A stretch of 8,853 nt of DNA from positions 1 to 8,853 of the forward strand of contig JAEVZT010000019.1 of the NCBI GenBank assembly GCA_023392115.1, written 5' to 3'. Under the pieces are notes generated by a model. That model ran no database searches, was not told where the DNA came from, and saw only the letters and a program-made list of their open reading frames with translations. Within the stretch, counting starts at the first letter, position 1. Each line of letters starts with the position of its first letter. The DNA comes from Chloroflexota bacterium. Lineage in GTDB: Bacteria > Chloroflexota > Anaerolineae > Aggregatilineales > Phototrophicaceae. The translations under genes were made by a program, and so were the position numbers. Positions 6,552 to 8,853 of this stretch are shown here, one piece after another.

Positions 6552-7076
6552 ATGCTTACTGTCCGTAAGGCGGGGCTGGACGACATTCCACAAGTCCGCG
6601 CTGTTGGGTCCGCTTCATGGCGAGCGACTTATGCGGGTATTTTCCCGGATGCGTTTATTGAGCGCGCGCTCGATCAATGGTGGTCGGAAGCCAGCTTCGA
6701 GCGCAGTATTCCGAATCAAACCGTGTGCAATCTCGTCGCGGAACAGGATGGTCGAATTGTTGGCACGCTGATGGGAATCGTCGATCCTCGTGAGGAAGGG
6801 CAGGTACATCTTTTTCGCCTGTACGTCCATCCTGATCACTTCGGTCAGGGTATCGGAAAGCAGTTATGGCAGGCGTATCTTCAACATCTCGCGCCGGGAG
6901 TCAAACGGGTTGAACTCAATGTGGAGCCGCAAAATGCCCGCGCTTTACAGTTTTATGCGCGCCTCGGCTTTCAGGAACTGGGCACAAACGAGTTTGAAGC
7001 GTTTGGATATACCTTGAAAACACTGCGCATGTCACTCGATTTACCGGCTGGACGCGGAGCGAAATCCTCCGATTGA
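6552..7076 (+). CDS. GNAT-family N-acetyltransferase
   Basis: This 174-residue cytosolic protein is predicted to transfer an acetyl group from acetyl-CoA to an amine. The GNAT fold is clear: the N-terminal strand-helix MLTVRKAGLDDIPQV, the SASWRATYAGIFPDAFIE segment typical of one large GNAT subgroup (residues 20-37), the central strand LVAEQDGRIVGTLMG (61-75), motif A LYVHPDHFGQGIGKQLW with the Q99-G-I-G102 pyrophosphate loop (90-106), and motif B NARALQFYARLGF (128-140). Length is normal for the family. The substrate cannot be read from sequence. The start at 6552 is chosen because GAGGAG (6539-6544) lies 7 nt upstream; ATG 6546 is in frame but only 1 nt from it. It lies 138 nt after the regulator gene on the same strand, so it may share its transcript or have its own promoter. 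Confidence 0.92.
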   Translation: MLTVRKAGLDDIPQVRAVGSASWRATYAGIFPDAFIERALDQWWSEASFERSIPNQTVCNLVAEQDGRIVGTLMGIVDPREEGQVHLFRLYVHPDHFGQGIGKQLWQAYLQHLAPGVKRVELNVEPQNARALQFYARLGFQELGTNEFEAFGYTLKTLRMSLDLPAGRGAKSSD

Positions 7077-7190
7077 ACTGTAACCCCACATCTTTCCTGA
7101 TCCGCCAGCCGCACGTCTCGGGACTTCAGCGCTGAAAAGTGAAACCGAAGGATGCCGTCTCACCGACGTAAAGGAGACTCCCTCCACATT
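7077..7190. other. Intergenic region with short inverted repeats
   Basis: No gene was found. A 12-nt palindrome lies at 7125-7136 (TTCAGC/GCTGAA) inside a slightly longer imperfect stem (ACTT 7123-7126, AAGT 7137-7140), and GTCTC (7157-7161) can pair with GAGAC (7174-7178). The first may end the GNAT transcript, but no T-tract follows. CCCTCC occurs at 7180-7185, the first of three copies before the small gene. Confidence 0.3.
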
Positions 7191-7272
7191 CCCTCCCTAC
7201 CGGACGGGTGACAGTCCCTCCTGCTCATGTCATATGGTATGGACATCGAATACAGGTGTCACCGGTGGAGGG
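7191..7272 (+). promoter_or_regulatory. Structured leader predicted to sequester the SD of the small gene
   Basis: The SD of the following gene is GGAGGG at 7267-7272. It is exactly complementary to CCCTCC at 7191-7196. The helix continues, after a 2-nt bulge (7197-7198), with ACC (7199-7201) and GGT (7264-7266). After a 5-nt bulge, GGTGACA (7207-7213) pairs perfectly with TGTCACC (7257-7263). Inside, 7227-7234 and 7238-7246 form an 8-bp hairpin with one bulged G (7242) and a TGG loop. A further CCCTCC copy at 7216-7221 could compete for the SD. I match it to no known riboswitch. Confidence 0.45.
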
Positions 7273-7282
7273 CTTGAACCCC

Positions 7283-7462
7283 ATGACGAACGACAACATT
7301 CACTACCCGACATATGAAATGAAGCGTGATGAAATGATCCGTGAAGCCTATCGGCAGCAGTTGATTAATCAGTCCTCCGGTAACCCATCGAGGACACGCC
7401 GTAAGTATTTCACGCGGCTCGCGGCAGTACTGGCATTCCTGTTCCCGTTTCACCGCATTTGA
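7283..7462 (+). CDS. Small basic protein of unknown function (59 residues)
   Basis: The frame runs from ATG 7283 with GGAGGG (7267-7272) 10 nt upstream. The product has a polar, charged N-terminal half with Y-x-x-Y-E-M-K-R-D-E-M-I-R-E-A-Y-R-Q-Q-L (residues 8-27, likely one amphipathic helix), a Ser/Asn/Pro linker and a basic-then-hydrophobic C-terminus (RTRRKYFTRLAAVLAFLFPF, about 37-56). The tail could lie at the membrane surface or form a short anchor; there is no cleavable signal. From memory, Chloroflexota genomes carry many tiny proteins with a similar 'YE-x-x-K-x-x-x-x-x-REA' start and basic tail, which is the main reason to believe it is real. The frame stays open upstream to a GTG at 7208, but that segment lies in the structured leader. 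Function is unknown. Confidence 0.6.
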   Translation: MTNDNIHYPTYEMKRDEMIREAYRQQLINQSSGNPSRTRRKYFTRLAAVLAFLFPFHRI

Positions 7463-7493
7463 ACTAAACAGGATAATGTGCAGGCAGACAGCG

Positions 7494-7640
7494 CTAGTCT
7501 ACGAGTGTGCGCCAGTAACGCTTTCCAGCGCTCACAATAGGAATTAGCGCCCGTTTAGTCGGCGGCAGCTTCAACCGCACTGACAGCCAGCTGTCACCGT
7601 AATCAGAGCTGTACCACACCGCGCGACTGTGCAGCCCCGC
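7494..7640 (-). pseudogene. Remnant resembling the C-terminus of a BNR-repeat (sialidase-like propeller) protein
   Basis: Read leftward, 7640-7494 encodes about 48 residues ending at a TAG: AGLHSRAVWYSSDYGDSW, then LSVRLKLPP and a basic tail. SSDYGDSW fits the Asp-box/BNR consensus S-x-D-x-G-x-(S/T)-W, and 'AVWYSSDYGDSW-x-x-V-x-L-x-LP' is the usual strand context in secreted beta-propeller repeats. There is no start codon with an SD. The frame upstream runs out of phase under the neighbouring secreted-protein gene, and a hairpin sits at its upstream end. A broken gene end is therefore more likely than an intact gene. Chance resemblance remains possible over so short a stretch. Confidence 0.35.
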
Positions 7641-7652
7641 ATCAATGCGGGG
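7635..7652 (-). terminator. 8-bp GC-rich hairpin after the exported four-cysteine protein gene
   Basis: CCCCGCAT (7635-7642) and ATGCGGGG (7645-7652) form a perfect inverted repeat with a 2-nt centre; in practice six GC-rich pairs close a six-base loop. It begins 10 nt after the TAG of the leftward gene, where a terminator is expected, but no T-tract follows in that direction. Confidence 0.45.
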
Positions 7653-7662
7653 AAACGTGTGC

Positions 7663-8238
7663 CTAACCCGATGAACAGACATACTGCGTTTCCACAAGTC
7701 CGAACGCGGGTGCAAAGCTCGGATCGTTTGCGATAACCTCAAGTAGTTCCGCCACTGCGGGATCGCTGTCAGCGTCAACCTGTTCAGCCGCGACGCAGTA
7801 TCCCTCCCATCCCCCGAGGTCGCCCTCGCGAGGTCCAGTGAAGGTGCCGCCTAGCACACGACCACAATCCGTGCTGCCGAACACCGGGTTACGGGTAACC
7901 CCGGTCGCAAACATGTAACTCCCCGTGATCTCCTCCGTCTGCGCCTCAAACTCAAAGCCCAAGGCGATGGCTCGTCCTTCAACATGCCCAAAAACGTTTA
8001 CGGTTGTGCCGTCATTTCTCTCGAACCGTCCGACGAGATCGCCTCGTGTGTTGGCGAGGAATACCAGCTCCCCCTCGTAAACCGTACCGGTCGACAACCC
8101 GATCTGAACGGATGCGCTTAGCGGCAGTCGACATGCTACTGCACCCGGCATCTCTTCTTGGGCGAGCAGCACCATTGCTGATACGGCGAGCAGAGCACAC
8201 ATAAGTAAGAGACCGAAGGCGCGCGTGAGCCTTTGCAT
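7663..8238 (-). CDS. Exported protein of unknown function with four cysteines
   Basis: This 191-residue protein has a textbook Sec signal peptide (basic MQRLTR, then a hydrophobic core FGLLLMCALLAVSAMVLLAQ; cleavage near LLA-QE). The mature part is rich in beta-type sequence, with repeated G-x-(V/L)-x-G and F-x-x-x-T-x-E-x-x-G patterns (for example GRAIALGFEFEAQTEEITGS, 88-107). It has four Cys (C36, C125, C148, C188), which could form two disulfides outside the membrane. I do not recognise the family. Start choice: AAGGAGA lies about 7 nt upstream of ATG 8238; an in-frame ATG at 8268 would add ten polar residues before the signal peptide and has no better SD. It lies 48 nt after the preceding leftward gene, in the same frame, and probably shares its transcript. 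Confidence 0.8.
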   Translation of the reverse strand: MQRLTRAFGLLLMCALLAVSAMVLLAQEEMPGAVACRLPLSASVQIGLSTGTVYEGELVFLANTRGDLVGRFERNDGTTVNVFGHVEGRAIALGFEFEAQTEEITGSYMFATGVTRNPVFGSTDCGRVLGGTFTGPREGDLGGWEGYCVAAEQVDADSDPAVAELLEVIANDPSFAPAFGLVETQYVCSSG

Positions 8239-8286
8239 CCTGCTTTCTCCTTGAGTTTCCGCTGACATAGGACAGTTTTTGCCGGG

Positions 8287-8565
8287 CTACTCTACGAACA
8301 AGAATGTTTCGACCAAGCCATCGAGGACGCCGAGCGCCGGGTCAAAATCCTCGGCTGCGGCGTCACTAAGCGTGGCGATGCTCTCTTCGAGATATGCTGG
8401 CTATGCTGCCTCAACGGTTGCCGGAGCGATGGCTCGATGGAACGTGACGCTGAAGTTATCCACCGTCAGTGTCCGATCGCGAGGATCGCCTTCCTGAGCG
8501 AAGGTTGGACTGATGGCGAGCGCGATCACGAGCATCAGGGTCAGGATAAACGTCTTGACCTTCAT
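8287..8565 (-). pseudogene. Small secreted protein gene split by an in-frame amber codon
   Basis: From ATG 8565, with GGGAGG 8 nt upstream, the frame encodes a signal peptide (MKVKTFILTLMLVIALAISP, cleavage near TFA-QE) and a short mature segment ending ATVEAA at a TAG (8403-8401). In the same frame, the next 37 codons to a second TAG (8289-8287) read like real protein: PAYLEESIATLSDAAAEDFD, then PALGVLDGLVETFLFVE, with mostly G or C in third positions. The simplest reading is a 92-codon gene with a nonsense mutation. Alternatives are a sequencing error, a short functional 54-residue product, or amber readthrough. TAG also ends two other genes in the window, which argues against general recoding. 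The family is not recognised. Its last residues share GLVET with the end of the downstream exported protein. Confidence 0.6.
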
Positions 8566-8844
8566 GAGATTAACCTCCCGCTCTAACCGATTGCCGTATA
8601 CGTCACAAGCTGATAAAGAATTCATTTAGTGTATACCCAGTACCAGCCTCAGAGAAACTGACTGGTTCGGACAGCTGCCCCGTGCTGTTTGACGAATTGG
8701 CTGCTTCGACACAAGCGAATTTCAGCAATCGTGCTACACTGCTTAATATCGTGTAATAAACCGCGATGTTGAGCGTGTGGATTGTTGTTGGCGTATCCAA
8801 GACGAACCGACAGTATTCACGTGCCTAGGCGGGAGAACAGGGAC
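8566..8844. other. Intergenic region upstream of the leftward secreted genes
   Basis: No convincing gene was found. A 65-codon leftward frame (8800-8603) starts at TTG without an SD. GTATAC occurs at 8596-8601 (inside CGTATACG) and at 8631-8636, 35 nt apart, upstream of the amber-split gene, and may be promoter or operator half-elements. Rightward, TGCTACACT (8732-8740) resembles an extended -10 element that could serve a gene starting near 8845. No -35 boxes at proper spacing were seen. Confidence 0.3.
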
Positions 8845-8853
8845 ATGACGTGG
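8845..8853 (+). CDS. Possible start of a rightward gene cut by the window edge
   Basis: ATG 8845 is preceded by GGGAG (8831-8835) at 9 nt spacing, a good SD arrangement, and the frame begins M-T-W before the window ends. Only three codons are visible, so no product can be named. Confidence 0.25.

Noticed and set aside
7077..7282. Known riboswitch class before the small gene
   Set aside because: I could not match the conserved cores of the c-di-GMP, cobalamin, SAM or tetrahydrofolate classes; only an unclassified structured leader can be supported.
7641..7778. Upstream part of the open frame that contains the BNR-like fragment
   Set aside because: This part overlaps the exported-protein gene in another frame and shows no propeller-like sequence; only the part past 7640 does.
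8603..8800. 65-codon leftward frame upstream of the amber-split gene
   Set aside because: TTG start without SD and no family resemblance; the region looks like promoter DNA for the leftward operon.
1..8853. Mobile element, CRISPR array or tRNA gene
   Set aside because: No transposase or integrase reading frame, no regularly spaced repeats and no cloverleaf with a conserved T-loop was found on either strand.

Overview
This is an accessory-looking stretch from a moderately high-GC bacterium. The gene style suggests a Chloroflexota (Anaerolineae-like) genome: a large STAND regulator with an N-terminal LuxR-type helix-turn-helix and TPR-like repeats, tandem META domains in a secreted protein, small secreted proteins of unknown function, and a short 'YEMKRDEMIREA'-type basic protein. 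This placement rests on recalled family resemblance and was not tested by a search. No tRNA, rRNA, CRISPR array, transposase or integrase was found.

Layout, left to right. A truncated leftward gene of unknown function (167 to 1) diverges from a rightward family A DNA polymerase (320-2203). The polymerase has a DEDDy 3'-5' exonuclease domain, no 5' nuclease domain and several altered motif residues. A secreted META-META-Ig-like protein follows (2423-3505) and ends in two abutting hairpins. A 400-nt gene-free stretch with competing inverted repeats and an AT-rich island leads into the LuxR-STAND-TPR regulator (3906-6413) and then a GNAT acetyltransferase (6552-7076). A leader predicted to bury its own Shine-Dalgarno (SD) sequence precedes a 59-residue basic protein (7283-7462).

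The right third is leftward. A signal-peptide gene (8565 to 8287) is split by an in-frame amber codon. Just downstream lies a second signal-peptide gene (8238 to 7663) encoding a four-cysteine exported protein, probably co-transcribed with the first. Past its terminal hairpin is a fragment that reads like the C-terminus of a BNR-repeat protein (7640 to 7494). A possible divergent gene may begin at 8845.

The genes do not form an obvious single pathway. The best leads are regulatory or structural: the SD-sequestering leader at 7191-7272, the mutually exclusive pairings at 3618-3688, the amber-split secreted gene, the hairpin between SD and start codon of the polymerase, and the Tyr and Ala substitutions in the polymerase active site. 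I did not find a convincing new multi-gene defence or biosynthetic system.
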